Below are positions 1 to 10,236 of a stretch of 64,000 bases of DNA, piece by piece. Every line of letters begins with the position of its first letter. Position 1 is the first letter of the stretch. Below the pieces are notes generated by a model. The model saw nothing but the letters and a program-made list of their open reading frames with translations, was not told where the DNA came from and did no database searches. Source of the stretch: Nocardioides zeae (lineage in GTDB: Bacteria; Actinomycetota; Actinomycetes; Propionibacteriales; Nocardioidaceae); contig NZ_JAUTAN010000001.1 in the NCBI RefSeq assembly GCF_030818655.1, positions 2,976,001-3,040,000 on the forward strand, given 5' to 3'. A program made the translations under genes and the position numbers.

Positions 1-39
1 GCACCAGGCCCGCCCGCGTGCCGTCCTGCACCGGCCCGG

Positions 40-1755
40 TCAGTTCGAGACCTTGCGGCGCGACGCGGTCTTGCGGTCCGACGGCTTGGTCACCGGCTGG
101 CCCGACTCGACCAGCGCCAGGCGACGGGCCGCACCGAAGTCGGCGAGCGCGTCGGCCAGCACCTCGGCAGACGGCGACGGCGCCATGACGTCGACCCGCA
201 GGCCGTGCTCCTCGGCGGTCTTCGCCGTCGCCGGCCCGATGACGGCGATGACCGTCGACGGGTGCGGCTTGCCCGCGATGCCGACGAGGTTGCGGACCGT
301 CGAGGACGACGTGAAGACGACGGCGTCGAACTTGCCGGTCTTGATGGCGTCGCGGACGGGCGCGGCCGGCGGCGCGGCGCGCACCGTGCGGTAGGCCGTC
401 ACGTCGTCGCACTCCCAGCCCAGGTCGATGAGGCCCGCGACCAGGTTCTCGGTCGCGATGTCGGCCCGCGGCAGGAAGACCCGGTTGATGGGGTCGAGCA
501 CCTCGTCGTACTCCGGCCACACCTCGAGCAGGCCGGCGGCGGACTGCTCGCCCGTCGGCACCAGGTCGGCGCGCAGGCCCCAGGCGCCGATCGCCTCGGC
601 GGTCTTGTCGCCCACCGCCGCGATCTTCAGGCCGGAGAACGCGCGGGCGTCGAGGCCGTACTCCTCGAACTTCTCGCGGACGGCGCGCACCGCGTTGGCC
701 GAGGTGAAGGCGATCCACTCGTAGCGGCCCTCGACGAGGCCGCGGACGGCCTTGTCCATCTGCTGCGGGTTGCGAGGCGGCTCGACCGAGATGGTCGGCA
801 CCTCCTCCGGCACACCGCCGTAGCCGCGCAGGCGCGCCGACAGCGGACCCGCCTGGTCCTTGGTGCGCGGCACCAGCACGCGCCAGCCGAAGAGCGGCTT
901 GGTCTCGAACCACGACAGCGTCTCGCGCAGGTCGACGACGTCGCCGACCACCGTGACGGCCGGCGGCTGGATCTTCGCCGCGCGGGCGTCGGCGGCGATG
1001 TTCTCGAGCGTCGAGGTCACCGTGAGCTGCTCGGTCGTCGTGCCCACGCGGGTCATCGCGACCGGCGTCGACGCCGGTCGGCCGGCGGCGACGAGCGCGG
1101 AGGCGACGTCGGCGATCGGACCGACCGAGCTCAGCAGCACGAGGGTGCGACCGTCGGCGTACTGGCTCCAGTCCACCTTGTCGGTGCACGACACCACGGT
1201 CACCTCGCGGTGGCTGCGGGTGGTGAGGGGGATGCCGGCGTAGGCCGGGACCGCCGTCGCGGCGGAGACGCCGGGGACGATCTCGAACCCGATGCCCGCC
1301 TTGACGCAGGCCTGCGCCTCCTCGGGGCCGGACGCGTAGAGGAACGGGTCGCCCGTCATGAGCCGCACGACGTGCTTGCCCGCCTTGGCGGGCTTGAGCA
1401 GCACCTTGGCGCGGGCGGCGTGGGTGAGCGGCTGGCCGTCGTCGCCGAACCCGCCGTCGAGGAAGACCGGGCCCTCGTCGACGACCGTCTCGTTGCCGTC
1501 CTCGTCGGTGACGACGGTCGGGGTCGGGATGCCCAGCACCGAGCGCACGAGGACCTCGTGGTCGGGGGCCTCGGTGACCACCACGTCGGCGGCGCGGAGG
1601 AGGTCCAGCGCGCGGACGGTCAACAGGCCCGGGTCACCGGGGCCGCTGCCGACGAACGACACCCAGCCCCCGTCGGGCGTGCCGGTCGCCGCGGCCGGCG
1701 AGCCGCCCGGCGTGGCGGTGGTGCGGTCGTCGGTCCCTGCGGTACGTCGCGTCAT
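40..1755 (-). CDS. Uroporphyrinogen-III C-methyltransferase / uroporphyrinogen-III synthase fusion
   Basis: 571 aa fusion of a SAM-dependent tetrapyrrole methylase (CobA/SUMT type) and HemD. The methylase half begins near residue 30 with the SAM-site motif [12 protein letters not shown]; the HemD half covers about residues 290-550. HemD closes hydroxymethylbilane to uroporphyrinogen III; CobA methylates it to precorrin-2 for siroheme and cobalamin. The ATG at 1755 overlaps the hemC stop by 4 nt and directly precedes the conserved domain, so the long upstream extension of the reading frame is not coding. It is the last visible gene of the rex-hemA-hemC operon. Such fusions are common in actinobacteria. 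Product clear from motifs and context. Confidence 0.95.
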   Translation of the reverse strand: MTRRTAGTDDRTTATPGGSPAAATGTPDGGWVSFVGSGPGDPGLLTVRALDLLRAADVVVTEAPDHEVLVRSVLGIPTPTVVTDEDGNETVVDEGPVFLDGGFGDDGQPLTHAARAKVLLKPAKAGKHVVRLMTGDPFLYASGPEEAQACVKAGIGFEIVPGVSAATAVPAYAGIPLTTRSHREVTVVSCTDKVDWSQYADGRTLVLLSSVGPIADVASALVAAGRPASTPVAMTRVGTTTEQLTVTSTLENIAADARAAKIQPPAVTVVGDVVDLRETLSWFETKPLFGWRVLVPRTKDQAGPLSARLRGYGGVPEEVPTISVEPPRNPQQMDKAVRGLVEGRYEWIAFTSANAVRAVREKFEEYGLDARAFSGLKIAAVGDKTAEAIGAWGLRADLVPTGEQSAAGLLEVWPEYDEVLDPINRVFLPRADIATENLVAGLIDLGWECDDVTAYRTVRAAPPAAPVRDAIKTGKFDAVVFTSSSTVRNLVGIAGKPHPSTVIAVIGPATAKTAEEHGLRVDVMAPSPSAEVLADALADFGAARRLALVESGQPVTKPSDRKTASRRKVSN

Positions 1756-2714
1756 GCGTGCTGCTCTCCCACTCGGTCGGGACCCCCTGGCTGAGGGCCT
1801 TCCATCAGATCGGCGGCACCGTCGGCCAGCATCTCCTGGCCGAGGCGGCTCCCGACGCCGAAGGCGTCGCCGGGGGAGCCGGTGGCGGACATCCGGATGC
1901 TCAGGGCGCCGTCCAGGGACAGCACCACCGCACGCACCCAGAGCTCCTCGCCGTCGTCGCCCTCGACGACCTCGCCCAGGGCGCCCACGGGCGCGGAGCA
2001 GCCGGCCTCGAGCGTCGCCAGCACGGCACGCTCGGCGGTGACGGCCGCCCGGGTGGCAGGGTCGTCGAGCACCGACAGCGCCTCGACGAGCGAGACGTCG
2101 GCGGCGCGGCACTCGACGGCGAGCGCTCCCTGGCCGGGGGCCGGGAGCATCTGGAACGGGTCGATCACCTCGGTGACCTCGTCGACGCGGCCGAGCCGCG
2201 CGAGACCGGCGCGGGCCAGCAGCACCGCGTCGACCTCGCCGGCGGCGATCTTGCCGATGCGCGTGTCGACGTTGCCGCGGATCGGCACGATCTCGAGACC
2301 GAGCCCCAGCGCGGCCAGCTGGGCGGCGCGGCGCGGCGAGCCCGTGCCGACGCGGCTGCCGACCGGCAGCTCGCCCAGCGTGAGGCCGTCGCGGGCGACC
2401 ACGACGTCCCGCGAGTCCTCGCGGGGCGGGACCGCGGCGAGCGCGATGCCCTCGGCCGGGGTCGTCGGCAGGTCCTTGAGCGAGTGCACGGCGAGGTCGA
2501 CCTCGCCGGCGAGCAGGGCGTCGCGCAGGGCGCTCACGAACACGCCCGTGCCGCCGATCTGCGCGAGCGGGGCGCGGGAGACGTCGCCGTGGGTCGTCAC
2601 CTCGACGAGCTCGACCTCGCGGCCGAGCCGCGCGCGCAGCGCGTCGGCGACGTGGCCGGACTGGGTCGTGGCGAGCGCCGAGGCACGCGTGCCGAGACGG
2701 AGCGGGGCGGTCAC
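1752..2714 (-). CDS. hemC: Hydroxymethylbilane synthase (porphobilinogen deaminase)
   Basis: 320 aa cytosolic enzyme that condenses four porphobilinogens into hydroxymethylbilane. The N-terminus carries the family motif [19 protein letters not shown] lies near residue 80, and the dipyrromethane-cofactor cysteine is in [12 protein letters not shown] near residue 240. GTG start at 2714 overlaps the hemA stop by 4 nt, and the stop overlaps the next start by 4 nt, indicating translational coupling. Full length for the family. Confidence 0.97.
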   Translation of the reverse strand: MTAPLRLGTRASALATTQSGHVADALRARLGREVELVEVTTHGDVSRAPLAQIGGTGVFVSALRDALLAGEVDLAVHSLKDLPTTPAEGIALAAVPPREDSRDVVVARDGLTLGELPVGSRVGTGSPRRAAQLAALGLGLEIVPIRGNVDTRIGKIAAGEVDAVLLARAGLARLGRVDEVTEVIDPFQMLPAPGQGALAVECRAADVSLVEALSVLDDPATRAAVTAERAVLATLEAGCSAPVGALGEVVEGDDGEELWVRAVVLSLDGALSIRMSATGSPGDAFGVGSRLGQEMLADGAADLMEGPQPGGPDRVGEQHA

Positions 2715-4015
2715 GGGCGGCCTCCCGGACGGGTCACGGCGTCGACGGCCTCGGGGTCGAGGGCGAAGAGCTCGGCCAGCGCCGCGGCGTAGGACACCGC
2801 ACCCTGCTCGTTGGCGAGCTGCTTGACGCGGACGGTCGGCTGGTGGAGGAGCTTGTCGGCCACGCGCCGCACGGTGTGCAGCACCTCGGCACGGGCGACG
2901 GGGTCGAGGTCGGGCAGGCGGCCGTCGAGGCGCGCCATCTCGTTGTCGACCACCGTCGTCGCCATCGTGCGCAGGGCGACCACGGTCGGCGTGACGCTGG
3001 CCTGGCGGCGCGCGGTCGTGAACGCGGCGATCTCCTGCGTCACGATCTCCCGGACGGCGTCGATGCCCGGCGCCACCTCGGCGACCCGCAGCTCCTCGGC
3101 GAGGCGCGACAGCCCGAGGAGCTGCACGCCGGGCAGGTGCTCGACGGCGGGCTCCACGTCGTGGGGCAGGGCGAGGTCGACGACGGAGAGCGGGCTCGTC
3201 GGGTCGGCCTGGCCGCTGCGGGCCCGGGCGAGGAGCTCCCGGGTCACGACCGTGCCGGTGGCGCCGGTGCAGGAGACGACCACCTCGGCGCCGATCAGCT
3301 CGCGCTCGAGGTCGGCGAGCAGGGCTGCGCGGGCGCCGTACTCCCCCGCGAGCCGCTGCGCGGCATCCGCGCTGCGGTTGACGACGACGATCTCGCCGAC
3401 GCCGGCGCGGGCGAGGGTCGCGACCGCCAGCGAGGCCATCGACCCGGCGCCCACGACGACCGCCTTCGCCCCGGTCAGTCCGCCCACGTGGGGGGCGGCG
3501 AGCTCGAGGGACGCGGCGACGAGGGACGGCGCCGCGCGGTCGATCTCGGTCTCCGCGTGGGCGCGCTTGCCGACCCGGAGCGCCTGCTGGAAGAGCACGT
3601 TGAGGGCGGGGCCCACGGTGCCGAGCTCCTGGCCGAGGCGCAGGGCCTCCCGCGCCTGGCCCAGGATCTGGCCCTCGCCGACCACCATGGAGTCGAGGCC
3701 GGCGGTGACCCGGAAGAGGTGGGAGACAGCGGCGTCGTCGTAGTGCACGTAGAGGTGGGGGAGCATCGCCTCGGTGCTCGCGCCGCCGCGCTCGATCAGC
3801 AGCCGCGAGATCGTCTCGATGCTGCCGTGGAACCGCTCGACCTCGGTGTAGACCTCGAGGCGGTTGCACGTCGAGATGACCGTGGCCTCGGTGACGTGCT
3901 CGGCGCCCGCGACGTCGGCGACGAGCTTCTGGGCCCCCTCGGCGTCGAGCGCGAGCCGCTCGAGCACCGTCACCGGAGCGGAGTGGTGGGACACCCCCAC
4001 GACCAGGACGCTCAT
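2711..4015 (-). CDS. hemA: Glutamyl-tRNA reductase
   Basis: 434 aa. Reduces glutamyl-tRNA to glutamate-1-semialdehyde with NADPH, the first step of C5-pathway heme synthesis. Visible features are the catalytic Cys50 in STCNRLEVY, the NADPH Rossmann motif [12 protein letters not shown] around residues 185-195, and a C-terminal helical dimerisation region. Length matches the family. Its ATG overlaps the end of rex by 4 nt, so the redox sensor and the committed step of heme synthesis are cotranscribed, as in Streptomyces. Confidence 0.97.
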   Translation of the reverse strand: MSVLVVGVSHHSAPVTVLERLALDAEGAQKLVADVAGAEHVTEATVISTCNRLEVYTEVERFHGSIETISRLLIERGGASTEAMLPHLYVHYDDAAVSHLFRVTAGLDSMVVGEGQILGQAREALRLGQELGTVGPALNVLFQQALRVGKRAHAETEIDRAAPSLVAASLELAAPHVGGLTGAKAVVVGAGSMASLAVATLARAGVGEIVVVNRSADAAQRLAGEYGARAALLADLERELIGAEVVVSCTGATGTVVTRELLARARSGQADPTSPLSVVDLALPHDVEPAVEHLPGVQLLGLSRLAEELRVAEVAPGIDAVREIVTQEIAAFTTARRQASVTPTVVALRTMATTVVDNEMARLDGRLPDLDPVARAEVLHTVRRVADKLLHQPTVRVKQLANEQGAVSYAAALAELFALDPEAVDAVTRPGGRP

Positions 4016-4725
4016 CGGACCTCCTCCCGGCCACCGACACCGGTGGCCACCGGCTCCCCGTCCGCGAGGTAGGACGGCGAGCGACGCTGCTCGTGGAAGG
4101 CGAGGATCTGCAGCTCGGTCGACAGGTCGACCTTGCGCACCTCCACGCCCTCGGGGACCGACAGGACCGTCGGTGCGAAGTTGAGGATCGCGGTGACCCC
4201 GGCCGCCACGAGGCGGTCGGCCACCTCCTGCGCGGCCGAGGCCGGCAGGGCGAGCACGCCGATGGCGACGTCGAGGTCGGCCACGACCCGCTCGAGGTCG
4301 TGCACGGGACGCACGGCGACGCCGCCGACGACGGTGCCGTGCAGCCGCTCGTCGGCATCGAGGAGGGCCACGACGCGGAAGCCGCGGGTGCGGAAGCCGG
4401 CGTAGTTCGCGAGGGCCTGCCCCAGGTTGCCGAGGCCGACGACCACGACGTTGCGGTCGGTGGTGAGGCCGATCTCGCGGGCGATCTGGTAGCGCAGGTG
4501 CTCCACGTCGTACCCGACGCCGCGCGTGCCGTAGGACCCCAGGTGGGACAGGTCCTTGCGCAGCATCGCGGAATTGACGCCCGCCGCCACCGCGAGCGCC
4601 TCGCTCGAGCAGGTGGAGGTGCCCTCGTCGGAGAGCAGGGTGAGCGCACGGAGATAGAGGGGCAGCCGCGCGACGGTGGCCTCCGGGATGCCCCGGGGGC
4701 TCTCGGCCTGGGTCCGTGCAGTCAA
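4012..4725 (-). CDS. rex: Redox-sensing transcriptional repressor Rex
   Basis: About 237 aa. The N-terminal winged helix (residues ~15-85) includes [20 protein letters not shown] and [12 protein letters not shown]; the Rossmann NAD(H) domain has [13 protein letters not shown] near residue 95. Rex represses respiratory and redox genes when NADH/NAD+ is low. I prefer the TTG start at 4725, preceded by GGAGACGAG, because it leaves ten residues before [11 protein letters not shown], close to Streptomyces Rex; a GTG at 4755 would add ten residues. First gene of rex-hemA-hemC-cobA/hemD. I found no convincing Rex operator in the 90 bases upstream. Confidence 0.93.
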   Translation of the reverse strand: MTARTQAESPRGIPEATVARLPLYLRALTLLSDEGTSTCSSEALAVAAGVNSAMLRKDLSHLGSYGTRGVGYDVEHLRYQIAREIGLTTDRNVVVVGLGNLGQALANYAGFRTRGFRVVALLDADERLHGTVVGGVAVRPVHDLERVVADLDVAIGVLALPASAAQEVADRLVAAGVTAILNFAPTVLSVPEGVEVRKVDLSTELQILAFHEQRRSPSYLADGEPVATGVGGREEVR

Positions 4726-4846
4726 CGTGTCTCGTCTCCAGCCGCGCGCGAGCACCTACTCGGACTTTCGGGCGCCTCGGGGGTTGGCGAGCGGCCCGCT
4801 CACTGTAGGTAGTCCGGCGCGGGAGAACAAAACGGGAGGGCAGGCC

Positions 4847-5251
4847 TCAGCGGCCGCCCCGGGGCCATACCACGAATCGGTAGGCGGCGAAATTGACGAC
4901 GAGGCTGCAACCTATCGCAACGATCTTGGCGACCAGCAGGGGGTCGACCACCAGCAGCGCGGCGTGGATGAAGAGCGGCTGCAGCACCCACATCGTGGTA
5001 CCCGTCGTGGCGAGGAAGAGGCCGGCCTGGCGCCACGTCAGCCGCCCCGCCGAGAACGTGAACAGCCCGTTGACGACGAAGCTGCACGTCATGCCGGCGC
5101 TGGTCGAGACCAGGTTCGCGAGCACGATCCCGAGCGAGGCGTGCAGCAGCAGGAAGAGCCCGACGTCGACGGCCGTGTTGAGCACCCCGACCCCCGCGAA
5201 CCGGACGGCGGGCGCCAGGGCCGCGGGGCGGCGTACGACGGGGGCCGTCAT
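4847..5251 (-). CDS. GtrA family membrane protein
   Basis: 134 aa with four predicted hydrophobic helices. The sequence [20 protein letters not shown] near the N-terminus is typical of GtrA, which is thought to help flip polyprenyl-phosphate sugars. The start overlaps the end of the glycosyltransferase gene by 4 nt, so the two form a polyprenyl-phosphate sugar synthesis and translocation pair. Which glycan they feed cannot be told from sequence. Confidence 0.88.
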   Translation of the reverse strand: MTAPVVRRPAALAPAVRFAGVGVLNTAVDVGLFLLLHASLGIVLANLVSTSAGMTCSFVVNGLFTFSAGRLTWRQAGLFLATTGTTMWVLQPLFIHAALLVVDPLLVAKIVAIGCSLVVNFAAYRFVVWPRGGR

Positions 5252-6273
5252 CCCCGCGGGCCGGCGGTGCCGGGCGTGCCGGGGGCGCCGCGGCGGCCCC
5301 GCGCGGCGAGGGCGAGCGAGTAGAGCGGGCGGTCCTGGGTCTCGACGTAGACGCGGCCGAGGTAGGAGCCGATCACGCCCATCATGATCAGCTGCAGCCC
5401 CGAGAGCAGGAACATGCCGACACCGAGGAACGCCCAGCCCGGCACCGCCTGCTCCGGCGTGAAGACCCGCACCGAGAACACGTAGACCGCCAGGAGCACG
5501 CTGATCGCGGAGATGACGAAGCCGAGCTTGCTGATCATCCGCAGCGGCGCCGTCGAGAAGCCGAGCAGTCCGTGGGAGGCGAAGGAGAGCATGGTGCGCA
5601 GGTCGTAGCCCGACGCGCCCGCGTGGCGCTCGTCCCGGTCGAACAGCACGGCCTCCTGCCGGAACCCGACATGGGCCACGATGCCGCGCAGGAAGCGGCC
5701 GTGCTCGCGGTAGCGCCCGACCTCGGCGACCACGCGGGCGTCCATGAGGCGGAAGTCGCCCACCTCCCGGGGGATCTCCACGTCGGCGAGGCGCGCCAGG
5801 ACCCGGTAGAACAGGCTGGCGGTCGCGCGCTTGAACAACGTGTCCTGCCGGGTGCGCCGCTGCGCGTAGGCGACGTCGACCCCGGTCTCCCAGAGCGCGA
5901 TGAGCTCGAGGCTGACGCGGGGCGGGTCCTGGAGGTCGGTGTCCATCACCACCACGGCGTCCGCGTCGCCGGCCGCGTCGAGCCCGGCGGTCAGCGCCAC
6001 CTGGTGCCCGAAGTTGCGCGACAGGGCGAGCACCGTCACCCGGTCGTCGTCCGCCCGCAGCGCCAGCAGCTGCTCGAGGGAGTCGTCGCGGCTGCCGTCG
6101 TCGACGTAGAGGAACTCGAAGTCCAGGTCGGGCCGCTGCGCCGTCGCCGCCAGCAGCGCGGCGTGGAAGGCGGGCAGGTTGCGCCCCTCGTCGTACACCG
6201 GCAACACGTAGGCGACCCGGCGACGCACCTGTCCGTCAGCGGGTACGGCGCTGGTCGCGGCGGGCTCGGGCAC
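5248..6273 (-). CDS. Family 2 glycosyltransferase (GtrB/DPM1-like, membrane-anchored)
   Basis: 341 aa. The GT-A fold N-terminus has [20 protein letters not shown] and the metal-binding region [11 protein letters not shown]. Two C-terminal membrane helices lie around residues 235-310, as in GtrB and bactoprenol glucosyltransferases. It probably charges a polyprenyl phosphate with a sugar on the inner face of the membrane; the GtrA partner is translationally coupled downstream. GTG start at 6273 is preceded on the coding strand by TAGACT and 8 nt, so the transcript may be leaderless. Confidence 0.9.
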   Translation of the reverse strand: MPEPAATSAVPADGQVRRRVAYVLPVYDEGRNLPAFHAALLAATAQRPDLDFEFLYVDDGSRDDSLEQLLALRADDDRVTVLALSRNFGHQVALTAGLDAAGDADAVVVMDTDLQDPPRVSLELIALWETGVDVAYAQRRTRQDTLFKRATASLFYRVLARLADVEIPREVGDFRLMDARVVAEVGRYREHGRFLRGIVAHVGFRQEAVLFDRDERHAGASGYDLRTMLSFASHGLLGFSTAPLRMISKLGFVISAISVLLAVYVFSVRVFTPEQAVPGWAFLGVGMFLLSGLQLIMMGVIGSYLGRVYVETQDRPLYSLALAARGRRGAPGTPGTAGPRG

Positions 6274-6345
6274 GAACCGGGAGTCTACGGAGCGCAGCCG
6301 TGCGCGGGCTGTGGCGCGGCTGGGTGGCGGCTGGGTGGCCGACCG

Positions 6346-6609
6346 TCAGGACAGCGCGGCGCGCAGCCGGTCGGGGTCCACGCGCCAGAAGTCGTGCTGG
6401 CGTCCGTCGACGAAGGTCACCGGGATCTCGTCGAGGTCGACGTGGGCCGCGGCCTCGTCGTCCTCGTCGACGTCCACCTCGCGGAACGACTCCCCCAGCT
6501 CGGCGCACACGGTGGCGACCACAGCGCGGGCCACCTCGCAGAGGTGGCAGCCCTCGCGGCCGAACAGCACGACCCGCGGCTCGCGCGGCGCTTCCGGTGG
6601 CAGGGTCAC
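6346..6609 (-). CDS. Glutaredoxin-like thioredoxin-fold protein
   Basis: 87 aa. Thioredoxin fold with a CHLC active site (motif [11 protein letters not shown]), a cis-proline in EIPVTFVDG and a C-terminal DPDRLRAAL helix. Likely a small thiol-disulfide protein of the glutaredoxin/YjeB-like class; its physiological partner is unknown. I chose GTG 6609 because the coding strand shows TAGGAT followed by 7 nt, a leaderless promoter layout; an ATG at 6618 would overlap that -10. It is divergent from the HAD gene with overlapping -10 elements. Confidence 0.82.
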   Translation of the reverse strand: MTLPPEAPREPRVVLFGREGCHLCEVARAVVATVCAELGESFREVDVDEDDEAAAHVDLDEIPVTFVDGRQHDFWRVDPDRLRAALS

Positions 6610-6616
6610 GCTCCTC

Positions 6617-6626
6617 ATCCTAGGCT
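6617..6626. promoter_or_regulatory. Bidirectional -10 element between glutaredoxin-like and HAD-IB genes
   Basis: The ten bases ATCCTAGGCT hold TAGGCT on the plus strand (7 nt before GTG 6634) and TAGGAT on the minus strand (7 nt before GTG 6609). Both genes would therefore start transcription at or beside their first codon from overlapping -10 hexamers. Confidence 0.5.
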
Positions 6627-6633
6627 CGGCCCC

Positions 6634-7557
6634 GTGGCCGACCCCGAGCACGAGACCGCCGACGACCGTCCGCGCTCGCACGCCGCGGCGGCCCGGCGCA
6701 CCGACCTGAAGCGCCGCTCCCGCCTCGCGGGCGAGGCGTCGGCGGCCGCGGCCGAGGTGGAGAGCGCGCTCGACGTGCCCCGCGACGCGACCTCGGCCGC
6801 CTTCTTCGACGTGGACAACACGCTCATGCAGGGGGCGAGCATCTTCCACCTGGCGAAGGGGCTCTACCGCCGCGAGTTCTTCACGACCCGCGAGATCGCC
6901 GGCGCGGTCTGGAAGCAGGCCTACTTCCGCGTGGTCGGCGTCGAGGACCCGGAGCACGTGGCGGAGGCGCGCAGCTCCGCGCTCGGCTTCATCGCGGGCC
7001 ACACCGTCGGCGAGCTGGAGTCGCTGGCGGAGGAGATCTTCGACGAGGCGATGGCGATGCGGATCTGGCCGGGCACCCGGGCGCTCGCGCAGCTGCACCT
7101 CGACCGGGGGCAGCGGGTGTGGCTCGTGACGGCGGCGCCGGTCGAGATCGCGACGATCATCGCGCGCCGCCTCGGGCTCACCGGCGCGCTCGGCACCGTC
7201 GCCGAGCACGACGACGACGGGGTCTACACGGGCCGTCTCGTGGGCGAGATGCTCCACGGCCCGGCGAAGAAGGAGGCCGTCAAGGCGCTCGCCGCGCGGG
7301 AGGGCCTCGACCTCGAGCGGTGTTCGGCCTACTCCGACTCCGTCAACGACCTCCCCCTCCTCGGCCTCGTCGGCGACCCCTGCGCGATCAACCCCGACGC
7401 CCGGCTGCGCGCGCACGCCCGTGAGCAGGGCTGGCGCGTGCGGGACTACCGCACGGGGCGCAAGGCCGCCCGCCTGGGCCTGCTCACGGGCGCGGCCGTG
7501 GGGGCCGCCGCCGGTGCCGTGGCGGCCGGTACGGCGCTCCGCTCCGCCCGGCGCTGA
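6634..7557 (+). CDS. HAD-IB family phosphatase (SerB-like) with C-terminal membrane segment
   Basis: 307 aa. HAD motif I is [11 protein letters not shown] with Asp59 and Asp61; motif II lies in [10 protein letters not shown]; motif IV is [12 protein letters not shown]. The cap and overall layout fit the HAD-IB (phosphoserine phosphatase-like) subfamily, but the substrate is not known. An alanine/glycine-rich hydrophobic stretch at ~285-303 may anchor it in the membrane. GTG 6634 was chosen from the leaderless promoter and because the upstream extension is low-complexity. Neighbours resemble the serB2 region of mycobacteria (recalled gene order). Confidence 0.88.
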   Translation: MADPEHETADDRPRSHAAAARRTDLKRRSRLAGEASAAAAEVESALDVPRDATSAAFFDVDNTLMQGASIFHLAKGLYRREFFTTREIAGAVWKQAYFRVVGVEDPEHVAEARSSALGFIAGHTVGELESLAEEIFDEAMAMRIWPGTRALAQLHLDRGQRVWLVTAAPVEIATIIARRLGLTGALGTVAEHDDDGVYTGRLVGEMLHGPAKKEAVKALAAREGLDLERCSAYSDSVNDLPLLGLVGDPCAINPDARLRAHAREQGWRVRDYRTGRKAARLGLLTGAAVGAAAGAVAAGTALRSARR

Positions 7558-7745
7558 GCCCCGGCACGCACTCCTCCCGTGCGTACCTACCGACCGGTAT
7601 CCCGCGCCCCCACTGGACGATGGAAGTCGGTGCTGCGTTCTCCTCGGGTCCGCGAGGGATTTGCCGATTGCGGTTCCCAAGACCACGGACGCGGCCTAAC
7701 CTTGGCCGACGTCCCCCTGGGGAGAGGGGCGGGGAGGGCATCACC

Positions 7746-8549
7746 ATGGGCAGTGCAGCGCGCCACGCACGCGCGGTCGAGCGAGGTCTCGACGTGCTGC
7801 GTGCCCTCGTGCTCGAGGCCCTCGCGCCGGCGGCGGTCGCGACCGCCGGAGGCCCCCTGACGGTCCTCCACCAGGACGTGGTCGGCAGCGCCCGGGCCTC
7901 GGCACCCCACACCACGGCGGGAGGCGGCGGCGGGGGCGAGCCCGGCGGGGACGGCAGCACCGAGGCCCACTCGGCGGAGGAGCGTCCGGAGGACCGGGAG
8001 CGCCTCATCGCCCTCGTCGACCTGGCCCGCGGCGGCGACCGCGAGGCGTTCGGGCTGCTCTACGACCACTACCACGCCGCGGTCTACCGGTTCCTCTACT
8101 ACCGCACCCGCTCCGTCACGCTGGCCGAGGACCTGACGTCGGAGACCTTCTTCCGCGCCCTGCGCCGGATGAGCGACTTCCGCTGGCAGGGCAAGGACTT
8201 CGGTGCGTGGCTCATGACCATCGCGCGCAACCTCACGACCGACCACTTCAAGGCCGGGCGCACCCGCCTCGAGCACACCGTCGAGGACATGGGGCTGCAC
8301 GACGACGGGCACGACGACGGCCCCGAGTCGACGGTGCTCTCGGCCATCACGAACGAGCTGCTGATGGAGGCCCTCACGCAGCTCCCGGCGGAGCAGCAGG
8401 ACTGCCTCGTCATGCGCTTCCTGCAGGGGATGAGCATCGCCGAGACGGCCGCGGTGCTCGAGCGCAGCGAGGGCGCGGTCAAGCAGCTCCAGCTGCGCGG
8501 CGTGCGCAACCTGGCGAAGCTGATGCCCGAGGGGATGCGGGACTCGTGA
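7746..8549 (+). CDS. ECF-family RNA polymerase sigma factor, BldN-like with N-terminal extension
   Basis: 267 aa. Region sigma-2 spans about residues 97-165 (AFGLLYDHYHAAVYRF, then the -10-reading part near WLMTIARN) and sigma-4 about 205-258 (LPAEQQDCLVMRF, SEGAVKQLQLRG). ATG 7746 has GGGGAGG 8 nt upstream. About 86 residues precede sigma-2; Streptomyces sigma-BldN is known to be made as a proprotein with an N-terminal extension of that size, and the downstream DUF5667 gene and locus also match bldN-rsbN. Orthology is inference; the biological output in this organism is unknown. Confidence 0.88.
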   Translation: MGSAARHARAVERGLDVLRALVLEALAPAAVATAGGPLTVLHQDVVGSARASAPHTTAGGGGGGEPGGDGSTEAHSAEERPEDRERLIALVDLARGGDREAFGLLYDHYHAAVYRFLYYRTRSVTLAEDLTSETFFRALRRMSDFRWQGKDFGAWLMTIARNLTTDHFKAGRTRLEHTVEDMGLHDDGHDDGPESTVLSAITNELLMEALTQLPAEQQDCLVMRFLQGMSIAETAAVLERSEGAVKQLQLRGVRNLAKLMPEGMRDS

Positions 8550-8646
8550 GCCGCCGTAACCTCGCGACCTCCGCCCTCGTTGAGCGGGACAGTGCACCTG
8601 TCCGGCCCTCCCTCGGGCAGGGCCACCGACCGATGAGGATGCCCGC

Positions 8647-9846
8647 ATGATGTCCCTCCCGACGGCGCGTCGCCGTGCCGAGGAGCTCGACGCAGCGGTC
8701 TCCGGGTCGGCGCGCGACGCCTCCGCGCCGAGCGCCGACCTCGAGCCGCTGCTCGACGTCGTCGCCCAGCTCCGCGCCGAGGGGGCCGCGTCCGTCCCCG
8801 CCCCGCGGGCCGACTTCGCCGCCGATCTCCGCGGTCGCCTCATGACCGAGGCCGCCACCGTGCTCGTCGCCCCCGACCCGGCGACCGACGAGCTGCTTAC
8901 CCTCCGCCGTTCGCCCCACGCGCCCCGCCGCCAGCGCCGCGTGACCGCCGTCGCCGCCGTCCTCGTGGTGGCCGGCGGGTCCAGCACGATGGCGTACGCC
9001 GCGCAGGGCGCCCTCCCCGGCGACTCGCTCTACCCGGTCAAGCGCGCGCTCGAGGGTGCCCGCGGGTCGATCAGCCTCACCGACGAGTCGCGTGGCGCCC
9101 TGACGCTGCGGCACGCCGAGCAGCGGCTGGCCGAGGTGCAGGGCCTCGTCGAGCGGCACGACACCGCGAGCGACGCGCTCGTCTCCGACGCGCTCGCCAC
9201 GTTCGTCGAGCAGTCCGACGAGGCCGCCGACCTCCTGCTCGCGGCCGGCGCCCAGGGCGACGACCGGTCGGTGACCGACCTCCGTGGCTTCGTCGCCGGG
9301 GCGGTCGCCACCCTGGCCGACCTCGAGCCGTCCCTGTCCGTCACCGACCAGGAGGGCCTGGCCACCGCGGTCGCCGCGCTCCGCGACATCGACGGCCGGG
9401 CCCTCGAGCTGTGCCCGACCTGCGGGTCGTCCTCCGCCGTCGAGCTGCCGTTCGCGCTGGCGAACGCCGCGTCGATGTTCGACGAGGGTCTCTTCGGCGA
9501 GGACGCGCCGGTCGTGCCCGACGTCGACGTCAGCGCCCTCCCGCCGGGCAGCGTCGCCGGTCCGCAGGACGACGGGACGTCCGTCGCCGCTCCCCCCGAG
9601 ACCACGCCGCCGCCCGCGACCGGGGGCAGCGAGCAGCCGAGCACCCCGACGCCGGCACCGACCGCGACGCCGACCACGCCCACCGCCCCCACGACCCCCG
9701 ACCCCGGCGCCGGGCTGCCCGGCACCAGCGGCGGCATCACCGGGACGACGGAGGGCATCACGGGCCTGACCGGGCCGCTCGCCGAGCCGCTCCGGGCGAT
9801 CACCGAGACGCTCGACACCCTGCTCGGGCTCAAGTCGACGCCCTGA
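8647..9846 (+). CDS. DUF5667 membrane protein, likely cognate anti-sigma factor (RsbN-like)
   Basis: 399 aa. Cytoplasmic N-terminus (1-95) with an RADFAADLRGRL segment typical of actinobacterial anti-sigma-like proteins, one membrane helix at ~100-118, then the DUF5667 domain starting at QGALPGDSLYPVKRALE. The C-terminal ~90 residues are Pro/Thr/Gly-rich and presumably extracytoplasmic. It lies 97 nt after the sigma gene; RBS GAGGATG precedes ATG 8647. By analogy with RsbN it would sequester the sigma factor at the membrane. Confidence 0.85.
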   Translation: MMSLPTARRRAEELDAAVSGSARDASAPSADLEPLLDVVAQLRAEGAASVPAPRADFAADLRGRLMTEAATVLVAPDPATDELLTLRRSPHAPRRQRRVTAVAAVLVVAGGSSTMAYAAQGALPGDSLYPVKRALEGARGSISLTDESRGALTLRHAEQRLAEVQGLVERHDTASDALVSDALATFVEQSDEAADLLLAAGAQGDDRSVTDLRGFVAGAVATLADLEPSLSVTDQEGLATAVAALRDIDGRALELCPTCGSSSAVELPFALANAASMFDEGLFGEDAPVVPDVDVSALPPGSVAGPQDDGTSVAAPPETTPPPATGGSEQPSTPTPAPTATPTTPTAPTTPDPGAGLPGTSGGITGTTEGITGLTGPLAEPLRAITETLDTLLGLKSTP

Positions 9847-9864
9847 TCCGGTTCGATCCCCGCC

Positions 9865-9911
9865 GGTCGTGGTGTGAGGCCACTGGTTTCCGGAGGGCTG
9901 GCACCACGACC
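9865..9911 (+). repeat. 47-bp palindromic repeat, family A copy 1
   Basis: Arms GGTCGTGGTG (9865-9874) and CACCACGACC (9902-9911) enclose a 27-nt centre containing TTTCCGGA. Exactly 47 bp, like the copies at 9999 and 49855. Confidence 0.85.
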
Positions 9912-9925
9912 AGCGTTCGATCCTG

Positions 9926-9975
9926 CGGACGTCATGCGCCGCGGTCGCCCCGGGCACCGGACCGCATGACGTCCG
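9926..9975 (+). repeat. 50-bp palindromic repeat, family B copy 1
   Basis: Perfect 13-bp arms CGGACGTCATGCG (9926-9938) and CGCATGACGTCCG (9963-9975) with a 24-nt centre. The copy at 10187-10236 differs by only two bases in the centre. Confidence 0.88.
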
Positions 9976-9998
9976 GAGGCGGGCGCTTCCGCCAGCCG

Positions 9999-10045
9999 GG
10001 TCGTGGTGCGAGGCCACCGGATTCCGCAGGCCTCGCACCACGACC
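9999..10045 (+). repeat. 47-bp palindromic repeat, family A copy 2
   Basis: Perfect 17-bp arms GGTCGTGGTGCGAGGCC (9999-10015) and its complement (10029-10045), loop ACCGGATTCCGCA. The best-paired member of the family. Confidence 0.88.
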
Positions 10046-10186
10046 GGCGAGGCCTCGCGACGGCACGCCACCCGAGGACCGGAACTGGGACGCTGGTACG
10101 CCGCCACCCCGGCCCCAGCCGCACCATCCGCACATTTCCACGCCGGCCCGGAGGAGGCCCGGCCCAGCCACGCCCCCAACCCTTCG

Positions 10187-10236
10187 CGGACGTCATGCGC
10201 CGTCGTCGCCCCGGGCACCGGACCGCATGACGTCCG
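10187..10236 (+). repeat. 50-bp palindromic repeat, family B copy 2
   Basis: Perfect 13-bp arms at 10187-10199 and 10224-10236, 24-nt centre ending CCGGGCACCGGAC as in copy 1. It ends 18 bp from the acyltransferase stop codon and could form a transcript hairpin there. Together with the three copies above it fills the gene-free stretch 9847-10254; no coding region is seen there. Confidence 0.88.

Noticed and set aside
5572..6633. Long N-terminal extension of the HAD-IB gene
   Set aside because: It lies antisense to the glycosyltransferase and glutaredoxin-like genes, with low-complexity His/Gly/Arg content. GTG 6634 has its own promoter.
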